Shown one piece after another: positions 25,400 to 34,314 of a stretch of 64,000 bases of DNA. Numbering within the stretch: position 1 is the first letter of the stretch; each line of letters opens with the position of its first letter. The position numbers and the translations under genes are program-made. This stretch comes from DASWTL01 sp966250385 (GTDB lineage: Bacteria > Bacteroidota > Bacteroidia > Sphingobacteriales > Sphingobacteriaceae), in NCBI GenBank assembly GCA_966250385.1, contig CBINHC010000003.1, positions 124,001-188,000 of the forward strand, given 5' to 3'. A model generated the notes under the pieces. It was not told the origin of the DNA, ran no database searches, and saw only the letters and a list, made by a program, of their open reading frames with translations.

Positions 25400-26245
25400 C
25401 CGTTTTCTGACCAGCACGGCGTTCGCGACTTTCCGTTCGCCTTCATGATCCCATTTCTTGTTGTCACTCGGGTAGTTCACCACACCGGTTCCTGCCTGAC
25501 CGCGCACCCATAGGGCCGTCGAGCCGCCCCCATCCAGGTTGACGGCATCGTCCAGCTTCAGCCAGGTGAGCACGCTTCTCAGTTCCGTCAGGCTCATGCC
25601 TGCGGCGTTTTCGGACCTTCCGTCCACCGTAATGAAATAGGCCTTGTTCCGGCGGGTAGCCACGGCGGAACGCGGATGCCTTAACTTGACGAACATGGTT
25701 GAGTCCAGCGGGAACGGTTTTCCCGACTCGACCATCAGTGGTCCGGTCAGCATGACTTCTTCGCCTTTCAGGTTGTGTTCCCAGGTGTCTTTACCGTCCC
25801 AGGCCTCAATGGCGAGCTTCCCGTTACGGATCACCAGGGCCGCCTTCTGATGGATGGCGCGGCTGCCGTCTTTGTTCAGCCTGTTCTCATTGATCACCTT
25901 GCCGTCTGCTTTCAGGAAATCGACGGATCCCCCGTTTTTCACGTCAAAGAAGGTTCCGTTTATTGCGGCAATAGCATTTTCCCGGCGGCCGAACTCGCTG
26001 GTCGCCACACGTTTGCTCGTCTCATACCCGATTTTTACCTGGTTCCGCCGGCGCTGTCTGATCTCCAGGATCGTGATGTGCTGGCTCGAGGAGAAAAGGT
26101 TCTGATCGAAGTGTGCGGTTTTCAGGCGGATGCCCGGCGCGATGCGCGTGGTTTCCCAACCGGTCTTAACTACGGCCAGGGAATCGGTCTGGGCGGAAGC
26201 TGAAAGGGTCAGTACGGTCAGGGCGGAAAACAGGAAATTTCGCAT
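25388..26245 (-). CDS. Secreted phosphodiester glycosidase-family protein
   Basis: 285 residues from the ATG at 26245, which gives a good signal peptide (MRNFLFSALTVLTLSASAQ). Upstream starts at 26284 and 26350 add hydrophilic sequence. The NAGPA-like domain is shown by AAINGTFFDVKNGGSVDFL, RHPRSAVAT, VDGRSENAAGMSL and NLDGGGSTALW. Family members cleave phosphodiester-linked sugars, as the mammalian N-acetylglucosamine-1-phosphodiester enzyme does. The bacterial substrate is unknown; envelope polymers are likely. Confidence 0.8.
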   Translation of the reverse strand: MRNFLFSALTVLTLSASAQTDSLAVVKTGWETTRIAPGIRLKTAHFDQNLFSSSQHITILEIRQRRRNQVKIGYETSKRVATSEFGRRENAIAAINGTFFDVKNGGSVDFLKADGKVINENRLNKDGSRAIHQKAALVIRNGKLAIEAWDGKDTWEHNLKGEEVMLTGPLMVESGKPFPLDSTMFVKLRHPRSAVATRRNKAYFITVDGRSENAAGMSLTELRSVLTWLKLDDAVNLDGGGSTALWVRGQAGTGVVNYPSDNKKWDHEGERKVANAVLVRKRSRR

Positions 26246-26331
26246 GAAGTGTCGGCAGTTAACGGGTGGAATACTTTTAAACATAGTGGATTTAACGGTG
26301 TTAAATATAAGCCTAGAAAAAACAAAACGAA

Positions 26332-27081
26332 ATGAAAATGAATTTTCCACGTCACATGGTCCCCGGAAAGTCCGTCAATGCAGACAATATTACCATTAAT
26401 CTGGACTGGCCGGAGCGATACACTTCCGTACTGGTAGGAGTAAGCCTGTTTTCCTCGGGCCTTAAGAACCTGATCAGTCATCCGCTTACCAACCTCGTTA
26501 AAACAGCCGCGGGAGGCTATCTCCTTTACCGCGGTCTGACCGGGCACTGCCCGTTGTATTCCAGTATCGGCAAATACAATACGACCCCGCGGAACGTGAA
26601 TATCCGGGCTTCCTTTTCGGTAGCCCGCCCCCGGACCGAGGTCTATGACTTCTGGCGGCAGCTCGACAACCTGCCGCTTTTTATGCGCCATCTGAAACAG
26701 GTTACCGTGAAGAGTCCGCTCAGGTCACACTGGGAAGTTAAACTGCCTGTTGCGCAGATCAGCTGGGATGCGGAGATCGTGGAAGATCAGCCGGGATTCA
26801 TGATCGGCTGGCATTCGGTTCCGGGGTCCACGATCCATAACGCCGGTAAGGTGGAGTTCCGCGATGCGCCCGGGGGAAGCGGGACGATCGTCAATGTCGT
26901 GATCAGCTATACGCCGCCTGCCGGGGGGGTCGGTACGGCCGTCGGACAGTTACTGACCCCGGTTTTTGAAAAGATGGTCCGCGAGGATGTAAACAACTTC
27001 AAGAGCTATATGGAAGGTCAGGGGAAGGTCCCTGCCGCAAACACCGGTCTGCTCGACTCACCCCTATATTCGACGCCTTAA
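26332..27081 (+). CDS. DUF2892-SRPBCC (cyclase/dehydrase-like) protein
   Basis: 249 residues. Residues 25-80 hold a DUF2892-like inner-membrane part (LDWPERYTSVLVGVSLFSSGL, AAGGYLLYRGLTGHCPLYS). Residues 90-230 are an SRPBCC/polyketide-cyclase-like lipid-binding fold (ASFSVARPRTEVYDFWRQLDNLPLFM, then IVNVVISYTPP). Such fusions recur in bacteria and may bind a lipid at the membrane. Function unknown. It ends 18 nt inside the convergent protease gene. Confidence 0.8.
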   Translation: MKMNFPRHMVPGKSVNADNITINLDWPERYTSVLVGVSLFSSGLKNLISHPLTNLVKTAAGGYLLYRGLTGHCPLYSSIGKYNTTPRNVNIRASFSVARPRTEVYDFWRQLDNLPLFMRHLKQVTVKSPLRSHWEVKLPVAQISWDAEIVEDQPGFMIGWHSVPGSTIHNAGKVEFRDAPGGSGTIVNVVISYTPPAGGVGTAVGQLLTPVFEKMVREDVNNFKSYMEGQGKVPAANTGLLDSPLYSTP

Positions 27082-28344
27082 GGTCAGGATGACCCGGTCC
27101 GTCCGGGTCTGGCCTTTGCCCAGCACTTCCAGCAGGAGGCTTCTCCCGTCTTTTGACCGGAGGATCTCGTCAAGCTCCTCCATGGACATTTCATCGGCCC
27201 GCTTGAAGTTGACCGAGATCAGCTCGTCGTCCTTCATCAGCCCGACCTCTTCGGCGGGCGATCCCTTTTCGACCCGCAGGATAAACTTCCGGGTGTAGTC
27301 GCTGCCGCCGGAGATGAGGTCCATCCCGCTCATATTGTGTTCGAACGGGTCCTTTATAGCGATGGTCGGCCGCAGATAGATGGCGCCGCGGCTGTAGTCG
27401 AAAACGACGGTAAACCGTTTCAGAATACTGGTCCCCATATTTCCGTTACGGGAGATCGAGGTGATCTTGGCTGCAACATTGTCATAGTCGGGGAATGCCG
27501 TGATCACATTCCGGAGCTCATATTTGGCCAGCTTCAGGGACCTGATCCGGCTCAGGTAGCCGAAGATGGGTCCGGAGAGTCCGATGCCCAGGTTGGCCGG
27601 TACGTTGAGCGGCGGGACCGGGAAGGGAACCCCGTTCTCCGTTTCAAGGGATACCGGGTGGCCTGCGCCCGTATCCAGGATAAGCTTGGCGAGCAGTTTC
27701 CGGGATGATTCAAGCTCGATCTCGGCGGTGATATAGGGCTTACGCTCTTCGATCGTAATGGGGATCCGGGCGCCCTTTTTAGGAATGTAATAGGTGTTGG
27801 GCCTGTAAAGCGTGATCTGGCGGGCGATGTAATTGATCTTGATAATGAAACTGCTGAACAGCTCGTACCCGATCAGTCCGTGGATCTTGATGCCCGTCAG
27901 CCCGGACAGGTTGAAGGCATCCTCTTTCAGGATGGCTGCAGACATGTTTTTGGCGGTCGTCTGGCCCAGCTCAAAATCCAGGCCGACACAGACACTTGCC
28001 ATGATATCCTCGCCCTCCCCGAAACCCGTGATCCGGATGTCACGTACATAAGTCGGTTTCAGGACGCCGATCAGGGTCGGATCGGTGATCAGGCACAGGC
28101 CGACCCCCGTATCCAGGACGAAGTTATAGGGCCCCTGACCGTTGATCATCATCGGGACAACCATAAGGTTTTTCACCAGGCGGAACGGGACGACCTGTCG
28201 TTTTCTTCCTGAGTTGAATTCGAAAAACACGTCGTCGGGAGCCGAATATGCCGATTGGGCGGCCAGGCATATGAAAAGCAGGCAGAAGCACACGAGCCTC
28301 CGGATGGGTGATCTTCCTTTTTTATGGTAAAAATGCAATTTCAA
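27064..28344 (-). CDS. Secreted aspartyl protease with two DTG motifs and a PDZ domain
   Basis: 426 residues, starting at a TTG (no suitable ATG in frame). A signal peptide (CLLFICLAAQSAYS) precedes two retropepsin-like halves, with catalytic Asp78 (FVLDTGVG) and Asp224 (LILDTGAG), and a C-terminal PDZ domain (about 345-420, VEKGSPAEEVGLMKDDELISV). Retroviral-type proteases are dimers with one DTG per chain; this chain carries both and could be a pseudodimer. The PDZ suggests substrate or partner binding in the periplasm. Its target is unknown. Confidence 0.85.
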   Translation of the reverse strand: MKLHFYHKKGRSPIRRLVCFCLLFICLAAQSAYSAPDDVFFEFNSGRKRQVVPFRLVKNLMVVPMMINGQGPYNFVLDTGVGLCLITDPTLIGVLKPTYVRDIRITGFGEGEDIMASVCVGLDFELGQTTAKNMSAAILKEDAFNLSGLTGIKIHGLIGYELFSSFIIKINYIARQITLYRPNTYYIPKKGARIPITIEERKPYITAEIELESSRKLLAKLILDTGAGHPVSLETENGVPFPVPPLNVPANLGIGLSGPIFGYLSRIRSLKLAKYELRNVITAFPDYDNVAAKITSISRNGNMGTSILKRFTVVFDYSRGAIYLRPTIAIKDPFEHNMSGMDLISGGSDYTRKFILRVEKGSPAEEVGLMKDDELISVNFKRADEMSMEELDEILRSKDGRSLLLEVLGKGQTRTDRVILTLRRRI

Positions 28345-28370
28345 TCCCGATCCTTTTATACTTTTAAGTT

Positions 28371-29684
28371 ATGAAACTATTTCGATTCCTGTTACTTCTG
28401 ACTTTATTTTCTGCCGCCGGATCCGTTTTTGCAGGGCCGATCCGCCCCGGAAAGATCAAGCGGCTCTTTAAACGGTCGGAAGTACTGAACAGGCATCATG
28501 TGGGATTCGTGCTGTATGACCTGGAAAAAAAGAAGCAGATCTTCGGTCACCAGGAGGACAAATACTTCACGCCCGCCTCCAATACCAAGCTTTTCACCTT
28601 TTATGCCGGCCTCAAGATGCTGAAAGACTCCATTCCGGGGCTCCAGTATGTGGAAAAAGGTGATTCGATTATTTTCTGGGGTACCGGCGATCCGTCCCTG
28701 CTCCATCCGGATTTCCCGGATCAGCCTGTCCTCCGCAAGTTGGCGGCCTCCGGTAAGAAGCTGTTTTTTGCGCCCGGCCGTTATACCGGGGAGTTCTACG
28801 GGACCGGATGGGCCTATGATGACTATAATGAATATTACCAGCCGGAAATGGGCGAACTGCCGGTTTACGGCAATGTCGTCCGGTTCACTTCGGAACATGG
28901 TTCGCTGACCGGCAATGTGAAGTCATCCTGCTATGAAGTGCTGACAGACAGCCTGGCCATGTCCCGGAAGTTTGTCATAAAGCGCGACCTCTTCGCCAAT
29001 GTATTCCACAGGCCTCCGTATGCTGTGCCCGCAGGGTATAAACAGGAAATTCCGTTTCGGTACAGCACGGACCTTTCGCTGGCGCTCCTTTCCGATACGC
29101 TGAAAAAGGAAATCGGCATCGTTCGCCGGCCGTTCCCGGCCACAGGCGCGGGAACCTGGTACAGCATTTCCCGGGATACCCTTTTCAGGCATATGCTGCA
29201 GCCCAGTGATAACTTCATGGCCGAGCAGATTCTGTTGATGTGCGCCGCCGAAAACGGTCTTGAACTGAATGCTGGTCAGGTTATCGAATATGTAGAAAAG
29301 AATTTCCTGGCCTCCCTGCCGGATGAACCCCAATGGGTCGACGGGTCGGGACTTTCCCGGCAGGACCTCTTCACCCCGCGCAGCATGATCCGGTTATGCG
29401 AACTGATCTACCAGGAGTTTTCCGGACGTGAGGCCGCCCTGTTTGAACTGCTCCCGCAGGGGGGCAAAACCGGAACGCTCCGCAATTACTTCAAGGCGGA
29501 CCGCCCCTTTGTGTTCGCGAAGACCGGGACCCTGTCGAATAATGTGAACCTTACGGGATACCTGGTGACCAAAAAAGGGAAGAGGCTGGCCTTCAGTTTT
29601 ATGAATAACAATTATACGCAGCCGACCGCCGAGGTCCGTAAAGAAATGGACCGGATCCTGAGCGCTGTCTACCGGGATAACTAG
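28371..29684 (+). CDS. dacB: D-Ala-D-Ala carboxypeptidase/endopeptidase, PBP4 family
   Basis: 437 residues with a signal peptide (cleaved near VFAG). Active-site motifs of the serine DD-peptidase S13 family: Ser70-x-x-Lys73 (PASNTKLFT), SDN in QPSDNFMAEQ, and KTG near residue 385. It trims peptidoglycan peptides in the periplasm. Divergent from the aspartyl protease gene with 26 nt between the starts. Confidence 0.88.
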   Translation: MKLFRFLLLLTLFSAAGSVFAGPIRPGKIKRLFKRSEVLNRHHVGFVLYDLEKKKQIFGHQEDKYFTPASNTKLFTFYAGLKMLKDSIPGLQYVEKGDSIIFWGTGDPSLLHPDFPDQPVLRKLAASGKKLFFAPGRYTGEFYGTGWAYDDYNEYYQPEMGELPVYGNVVRFTSEHGSLTGNVKSSCYEVLTDSLAMSRKFVIKRDLFANVFHRPPYAVPAGYKQEIPFRYSTDLSLALLSDTLKKEIGIVRRPFPATGAGTWYSISRDTLFRHMLQPSDNFMAEQILLMCAAENGLELNAGQVIEYVEKNFLASLPDEPQWVDGSGLSRQDLFTPRSMIRLCELIYQEFSGREAALFELLPQGGKTGTLRNYFKADRPFVFAKTGTLSNNVNLTGYLVTKKGKRLAFSFMNNNYTQPTAEVRKEMDRILSAVYRDN

Positions 29685-29736
29685 CGGTAGCGCGATGTTT
29701 CCAAATAATTTTGCAGAAGCGAGATCTCGTCTTATT

Positions 29737-29767
29737 TTTGGACTTCTTTAGAATAAGTCTAAATAAA
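29737..29767 (+). promoter_or_regulatory. Candidate Fur box inside the promoter of the PepSY gene
   Basis: TTTG (29737-29740), 19 nt, then TAAATAAA as a weak -7. Between and over these lies TTTAGAATAAGTCTAAA (29747-29763), an 8-1-8 inverted repeat with one mismatch. PepSY-TM proteins are commonly iron-regulated, so a Fur operator is a reasonable inference. Confidence 0.5.
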
Positions 29768-29784
29768 TAGAACGAGACCCCGTT

Positions 29785-31032
29785 ATGAAAGTATTTTTCC
29801 GTACCGTCCACCTCTACCTGAGCCTGGCCTCGGGGGCCGTGATTATGATCGCTTGTCTGACAGGCGCGATACTGGTCTTCGAGAAGGAGCTCCAGATGGC
29901 CTTCAACCACGACCGCTATTACAGTGCCGCTGTTACCGATCCGCTTCTGGTAGATGAACTGGTAGCCAGCGTCAAAAGGCAATATCCCCAAGCGAAGATC
30001 GGAGACATCAGGATCTATGGGGATCCGGCAAGAAATGCGGAGATCGGCGTGACCCTGAGGTCGCCGGAGTCATCGAAAGAAGGAACTGCCGTCCCCACAG
30101 AAGGCGGTGCCCGGAAAAAACGCGGCAGTGAAGACGGTGAGAAAGGCGGGAAGAGCCGGGAGGCAGGGGGCGGCCGCGGCGAGAAAGCTAAAAGCGGCGA
30201 ACAGGGCGGCGGCCGCGCTACCCATACGGCCTTTGTCAGCCGGACGGACGGCAGGGTTGCCGAACTCTACAGTTACCGGGAAACCTTCTTTTACAAGGTG
30301 TTCGCCCTGCATCGCTGGTTGCTGGGTTCCAGCGACGGCATAGGCAAATACATTGTCGGAGTTTCCACATTTATTTTCCTTTTCATCCTGATCACCGGAA
30401 TCATCCTGTGGTGGCCGAAGACGCGCCGGATCCTGAAACAGCGCCTGAACGTCAAGTGGGACGGAGGCTGGAAACGGCTGAATCATGACCTGCATCTGGT
30501 CCTGGGCTTTTATTCGGCAATTTTCCTGTTCATCTTTTCTTTTACGGCGATGTCCTGGTCCTTCAAATGGTTCAACAAGGGGATCTATACGGTGACCGGA
30601 ACAACCCAGGAGACGCCGGAACCGCCGGTTTCGGTCGTCCGGGCCGGCATGTCACCCCTTACCGCCGAACAGGCGTTCAGCATGTTCCGGGATCGGGTGC
30701 CGGGGGGAGTTTCCTACCAGATCAAAGCTCCGCGGGATTCTGCGGGGGTTTGGTCCATGACCGTACTGCCGGAAGGGCGGATGGAAAACGCGAGCGATAC
30801 CTATTACCTGGATCAGTATACCGGGAAGGAACTGGGAACCTGGACCTATGCCCAGCGGAACCTGGGACAGAAAGTCCGGTCCTATGTCAAGCCCGTCCAT
30901 ACCGGGTCGGTGTTCGGAATGCCGTCGAAGGTGATCAGCTTCATCGTTTGCCTGCTCGGCACATCCTTCCCTGTGACCGGCGTGATTCTGTGGCTGAACC
31001 GGCTTAAGAAAGAGAAGGCCAGGAACGCTTAG
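29785..31032 (+). CDS. PepSY-associated transmembrane protein
   Basis: 415 residues with four membrane segments (about 10-35, 192-215, 236-260, 378-402) and two PepSY-like periplasmic parts, the second near YQIKAPRDSAG to LDQYTGKELGTW. LYLSLASGAVIMIACLTGAILVFEKEL is the typical first segment. Relatives reduce or handle siderophore-bound iron at the inner membrane. Residues 93-146 are a Gly/Lys/Glu/Arg-rich low-complexity insertion not needed for the fold. A Fur-box-like repeat lies in the promoter. Confidence 0.85.
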   Translation: MKVFFRTVHLYLSLASGAVIMIACLTGAILVFEKELQMAFNHDRYYSAAVTDPLLVDELVASVKRQYPQAKIGDIRIYGDPARNAEIGVTLRSPESSKEGTAVPTEGGARKKRGSEDGEKGGKSREAGGGRGEKAKSGEQGGGRATHTAFVSRTDGRVAELYSYRETFFYKVFALHRWLLGSSDGIGKYIVGVSTFIFLFILITGIILWWPKTRRILKQRLNVKWDGGWKRLNHDLHLVLGFYSAIFLFIFSFTAMSWSFKWFNKGIYTVTGTTQETPEPPVSVVRAGMSPLTAEQAFSMFRDRVPGGVSYQIKAPRDSAGVWSMTVLPEGRMENASDTYYLDQYTGKELGTWTYAQRNLGQKVRSYVKPVHTGSVFGMPSKVISFIVCLLGTSFPVTGVILWLNRLKKEKARNA

Positions 31033-31982
31033 TCTTCCGGATCCACATCATGACCCTGGTCCGGGAGGACCTTGACGTCCTTTTCTTCTTCCTGCGTAAT
31101 GATGTGGACCGCATAGGGGGCTGGTTCTATCCGGCTGCCCGCAGCCTCGGCATAGACCTGGGTGTATTCAGCACCGAAGTACAGGATTGCAGCGGTGTAA
31201 TAGACCCATACCAAAACCACGATCATGGATCCGCCGGCACCGAACGCGGTACCGGGGTCGGCCACAGAAATGTAGAGGCCGATCAGGTAGCGGCCGACCA
31301 TGAAAAGGATGGCTGTGAACACTGCGCCGGACCTGACGGTCTTCCATGGGATCTTTACGTCGGGGAGGAACTTGAAGATGATCCCGAACAGGACAGTGAT
31401 AATCGCAAAGGTCACCGCCAGGTTGGCAATATTCAGAATGACCACTGCGATATCCGGGAAGATCCGCATCAGCTGATCCATCAGGGCGACCACCAGCCCG
31501 TTGATGATCAGGGAAACGATCATCAGGAAGCCCAGGCTGATGATCAGCGAGAACGACAGGAAGCGGTTCTTCAGCATCGCAAGGATGCCTTTCTTGGGTT
31601 TTGCCTTCACTTTCCAGATCATGTTGATCGAGTCCTGGATCTCCACGAATACCCCTGTCGCCCCGAGAAAGAGCGTGACGATGCCGGTGACCAGCGCAAA
31701 TGTGGACTTCTCGGCCAGGCTGATCTTTTTGACGGTTTCCTGGATCTGCCGGGACGCTTCGGCGCCGAGCAGGCCGTTTATTTCCCCGAAGACCTTCGCC
31801 CCGAAATCCCCGGATCCGTACAGGCTGCCCATGGCAAGAATAATGATCATGAGCAGCGGCGCCAGTGAGAATATGGAGAAGTAGGCGAGAGCGGCGCTCA
31901 GCTTCAGACCCTTGTCGTCCATGAACGCGGTGAATGAGGCGGTGATCAGTTTCCAAAACGACTTTAAACGTCCGGTTTTCAT
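31029..31982 (-). CDS. YihY/BrkB-family inner-membrane protein
   Basis: 317 residues with six or so hydrophobic segments and family marks: FTAFMDDKGLKLSAALAYFSIFSLAPLL at the start, IQDSINMIWKV, FKFLPDVKIPWKTVRSGAVFTA, and FGAGGSMIVVLVWVYYTAAILYFGAEYT. Once called RNase BN, the family is now regarded as membrane proteins of unknown transport or envelope role. A charged cytoplasmic tail ends it. It overlaps the convergent PepSY gene by 4 nt. Confidence 0.9.
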   Translation of the reverse strand: MKTGRLKSFWKLITASFTAFMDDKGLKLSAALAYFSIFSLAPLLMIIILAMGSLYGSGDFGAKVFGEINGLLGAEASRQIQETVKKISLAEKSTFALVTGIVTLFLGATGVFVEIQDSINMIWKVKAKPKKGILAMLKNRFLSFSLIISLGFLMIVSLIINGLVVALMDQLMRIFPDIAVVILNIANLAVTFAIITVLFGIIFKFLPDVKIPWKTVRSGAVFTAILFMVGRYLIGLYISVADPGTAFGAGGSMIVVLVWVYYTAAILYFGAEYTQVYAEAAGSRIEPAPYAVHIITQEEEKDVKVLPDQGHDVDPED

Positions 31983-32057
31983 GGGGTCGGTGATTTTTCA
32001 GTTATGGGCCGAAAACACATTTTAAATAGTATTTTAGGTTTACTTAATACAATCCAT

Positions 32058-32594
32058 ATGAGAAAACTGTTTCCCCTTGCCGGCCTGCTCGCGCTGATGC
32101 TGACACTTACTTTTGCAGGAACCGCTCTTGCCCAGAAGACGACCGTCTATGTGGTCAGGCATGCTGAAAAAGACGGCTCAGATCCGTCGGACCGTAACCC
32201 GCCGCTGAGCAGGACAGGAGAGCAGCGCGCTTTGGACCTCTTCAAAGTGCTGGAGAACGTAAATGTCGATGCGATTTTCAGTACTGACTACCTGCGCACC
32301 AGGTCGACAGCGGCCCCGGTGGCCGAAAACCGGCATTTGACGATCGCTGTCTATCCGCCGTCGGACTTCGCCGGGCTCGCTGAAAAAATAAAAAAAGAGT
32401 ATGCGGGGAAGACGGTCCTGGTCGTGGGTCACTCGAATACGATCCTGCAGATCGTCCGGGCGCTCGGCGGAGAACCGGGGATCAGCGAACTGACCGAAGA
32501 GGACTATGACTACCTGTTCAAAGTCACGACAGGGGCGGGCGGAAAGACCGAAACCGAAGTGACACAGTTCGGGGAAAAGAACCGGAGGGGGTAG
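32058..32594 (+). CDS. Secreted SixA-like histidine phosphatase
   Basis: 178 residues from the ATG at 32058, which starts a signal peptide (MRKLFPLAGLLALMLTL, cleaved near ALAQ). An upstream in-frame start at 32004 adds a hydrophilic lead. The RHG-type phosphatase motif is VVRHAEK, with TRSTAAPVA and the second His in VVGHSNTI. The small size and RHAEK match SixA-like enzymes, but export to the periplasm argues for a non-phosphorelay substrate. Confidence 0.8.
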   Translation: MRKLFPLAGLLALMLTLTFAGTALAQKTTVYVVRHAEKDGSDPSDRNPPLSRTGEQRALDLFKVLENVNVDAIFSTDYLRTRSTAAPVAENRHLTIAVYPPSDFAGLAEKIKKEYAGKTVLVVGHSNTILQIVRALGGEPGISELTEEDYDYLFKVTTGAGGKTETEVTQFGEKNRRG

Positions 32595-32611
32595 CCGGGC
32601 GGATGTCCGGA

Positions 32612-33826
32612 TTACCGGTTTGAAACGATCAGCAGGTCCAGATCCTTGTACTGGAGATTGAACCGGTCGGACAGATGCTTATTGGTGAGCTGCCCCTGGT
32701 ACAGGTAAACCGCATTCCGGATCCCGGGTCTTTCCCAGATCAGGTTCATGAAGCCGCCGACTTCACCGATATCGACCAGGATCGGGGTGAAGATGTTTGT
32801 CAGCGCATAGGTTGCCGTGCGGGACACCCTGGATGCGATGTTCGGCACGCAATAGTGGATTACGTCGTATTTCCGGAAGACCGGATGCTTATGGTTCGTC
32901 ACTTCCGAGGTTTCAAAGACACCACCCTGATCGATGCTCACATCGATGATGACCGAGTTCGGTTTCATGCGGCTGACGGTCTCTTCCGTGACCAGGCAGG
33001 GACTGCGCCCGTTCGCTGACCGGACAGCGCCGATGACAACATCGCAGCTGCGGATCGCTTTCTGAAGGACGATGGGCTGTATAACCGATGTGAATACGCG
33101 GGAACCGATATTGTTCTGAAGCCGGCGGAGCCTGTAGATCGAACTGTCGAAGACCTTTACCTCCGCACCCAGGGAAATAGCCGTCCGTGCAGCGTATTCG
33201 CCGACTGTTCCGGCTCCGAGAATTACGATCTCGGTCGGCGGGACCCCGGTGATTCCGCCGAGCATGAGGCCTTTCCCGTCAAATACGTTGCTCAGGTATT
33301 CCGCGGCGATCAGCACGGAAGTGGCTCCGACGATCTCGCTCATGGCCCGGACCACAGTCAGGACCCCGCCTTCGTCCCGGAGGTACTCAAAGGAAAGGGC
33401 GGTGATCTTCTTGCGCATCATGGCCTTCAGGGACTCGCATTTCATGGTGGCGATCTGCAGGGCGGAGAAGAGGATCTGGCCGGACTTCATCATGGCGATC
33501 TCCTCATCGGTAGGGGGAGCGATCTTCAGGATCAGGTCGGCCTTATAGACCTCACGGGGATCGTAGACGATCTTAGCGCCCTGCTCGCTGTAGTCCTTAT
33601 CCTGGAAATTCGCACAGGAACCCGCGCCCGCCTCCAGCACAACCTCATGCCCGTTCTGGACCAGCAGCGCCACCGACAGGGGAGTCAGGGCTATCCGGTT
33701 CTCCTGGAAGGAGGTTTCTTTCGGGATGCCGATGTAAAGCTGGTCCTTTCTGGTCCTGGTTTCCAGCATCGCCTCCTGAGGCTGCATCAGCGCTTGCTTG
33801 GCAATATCAGATAATTCGCTCATCAT
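32612..33826 (-). CDS. ald: Alanine dehydrogenase
   Basis: 404 residues. IGIPKETSFQENRIALTP is the N-terminal signature, with the substrate-domain FSALQIA region, and GAGTVGEYAARTAISLGAEVKVFD as the NAD-binding Rossmann loop. VIIDVSIDQGG and the C-terminal MNLIWERPGI follow. It interconverts L-alanine and pyruvate plus ammonia. Third gene of the porX-tsaE-ald set, 48 nt after tsaE. Confidence 0.88.
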   Translation of the reverse strand: MMSELSDIAKQALMQPQEAMLETRTRKDQLYIGIPKETSFQENRIALTPLSVALLVQNGHEVVLEAGAGSCANFQDKDYSEQGAKIVYDPREVYKADLILKIAPPTDEEIAMMKSGQILFSALQIATMKCESLKAMMRKKITALSFEYLRDEGGVLTVVRAMSEIVGATSVLIAAEYLSNVFDGKGLMLGGITGVPPTEIVILGAGTVGEYAARTAISLGAEVKVFDSSIYRLRRLQNNIGSRVFTSVIQPIVLQKAIRSCDVVIGAVRSANGRSPCLVTEETVSRMKPNSVIIDVSIDQGGVFETSEVTNHKHPVFRKYDVIHYCVPNIASRVSRTATYALTNIFTPILVDIGEVGGFMNLIWERPGIRNAVYLYQGQLTNKHLSDRFNLQYKDLDLLIVSNR

Positions 33827-33874
33827 AGCATGGGTCCCGTCATTGCAGGTTTGAATATACGATTTTTAACTTAG

Positions 33875-34294
33875 TTAAGGATTCAGGCGCGCCTGAATTT
33901 CCCGGTTTTCTCCGTTCACGAAATGAATGTCCACCATGATACTATTATCGGGCCAAAGATTCCGGACCCGGGACGGCCATTCAATGAAGCAGTAGTTGCC
34001 CGAATAGAAATAGTCCTCATACCCAAGATCGTAGGCTTCGGTTTCGTCCTTCAGCCTGTAGAAGTCGAAGTGATAGACCAGCCCGCCCGGTGACGGATAC
34101 TCATTGACGATCGAGAAGGTGGGACTGGATACCAGCTGGTCCACGCCAAGCTTCCTGCAGATGCTCTTGATAAAGGTGGTCTTACCGGCGCCCATCTCCC
34201 CTTCGAAAAGGAAGACCCGGCGGTCGCCGGCAAATTTCAAAAGATCATCAGCAGCCTTTTCCAGCTGCGCTTCGCTCTCAATCTGTGTTACCAT
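33875..34294 (-). CDS. tsaE: tRNA threonylcarbamoyladenosine biosynthesis ATPase
   Basis: 139 residues. Walker A GEMGAGKT at 32-39, SPTFSIVNEY, VYHFDFYRL and the C-terminal FIEWPSR give the TsaE family. It works with TsaB/TsaD to make t6A at position 37 of ANN-decoding tRNAs. 20 nt after porX on the same strand. Confidence 0.92.
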   Translation of the reverse strand: MVTQIESEAQLEKAADDLLKFAGDRRVFLFEGEMGAGKTTFIKSICRKLGVDQLVSSPTFSIVNEYPSPGGLVYHFDFYRLKDETEAYDLGYEDYFYSGNYCFIEWPSRVRNLWPDNSIMVDIHFVNGENREIQARLNP

Positions 34295-34314
34295 CCCGCT
34301 AAAATAAGAAAAGG

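Noticed and set aside
31050..31956. Long open frames (about 260-270 codons) overlapping the YihY/BrkB gene: one antisense (31050-31868, +) and one in another minus-strand frame (31168-31956)
   Set aside because: Shadow frames with improbable composition (His/Asp/Gly rich, no family pattern) over a clear membrane protein gene.
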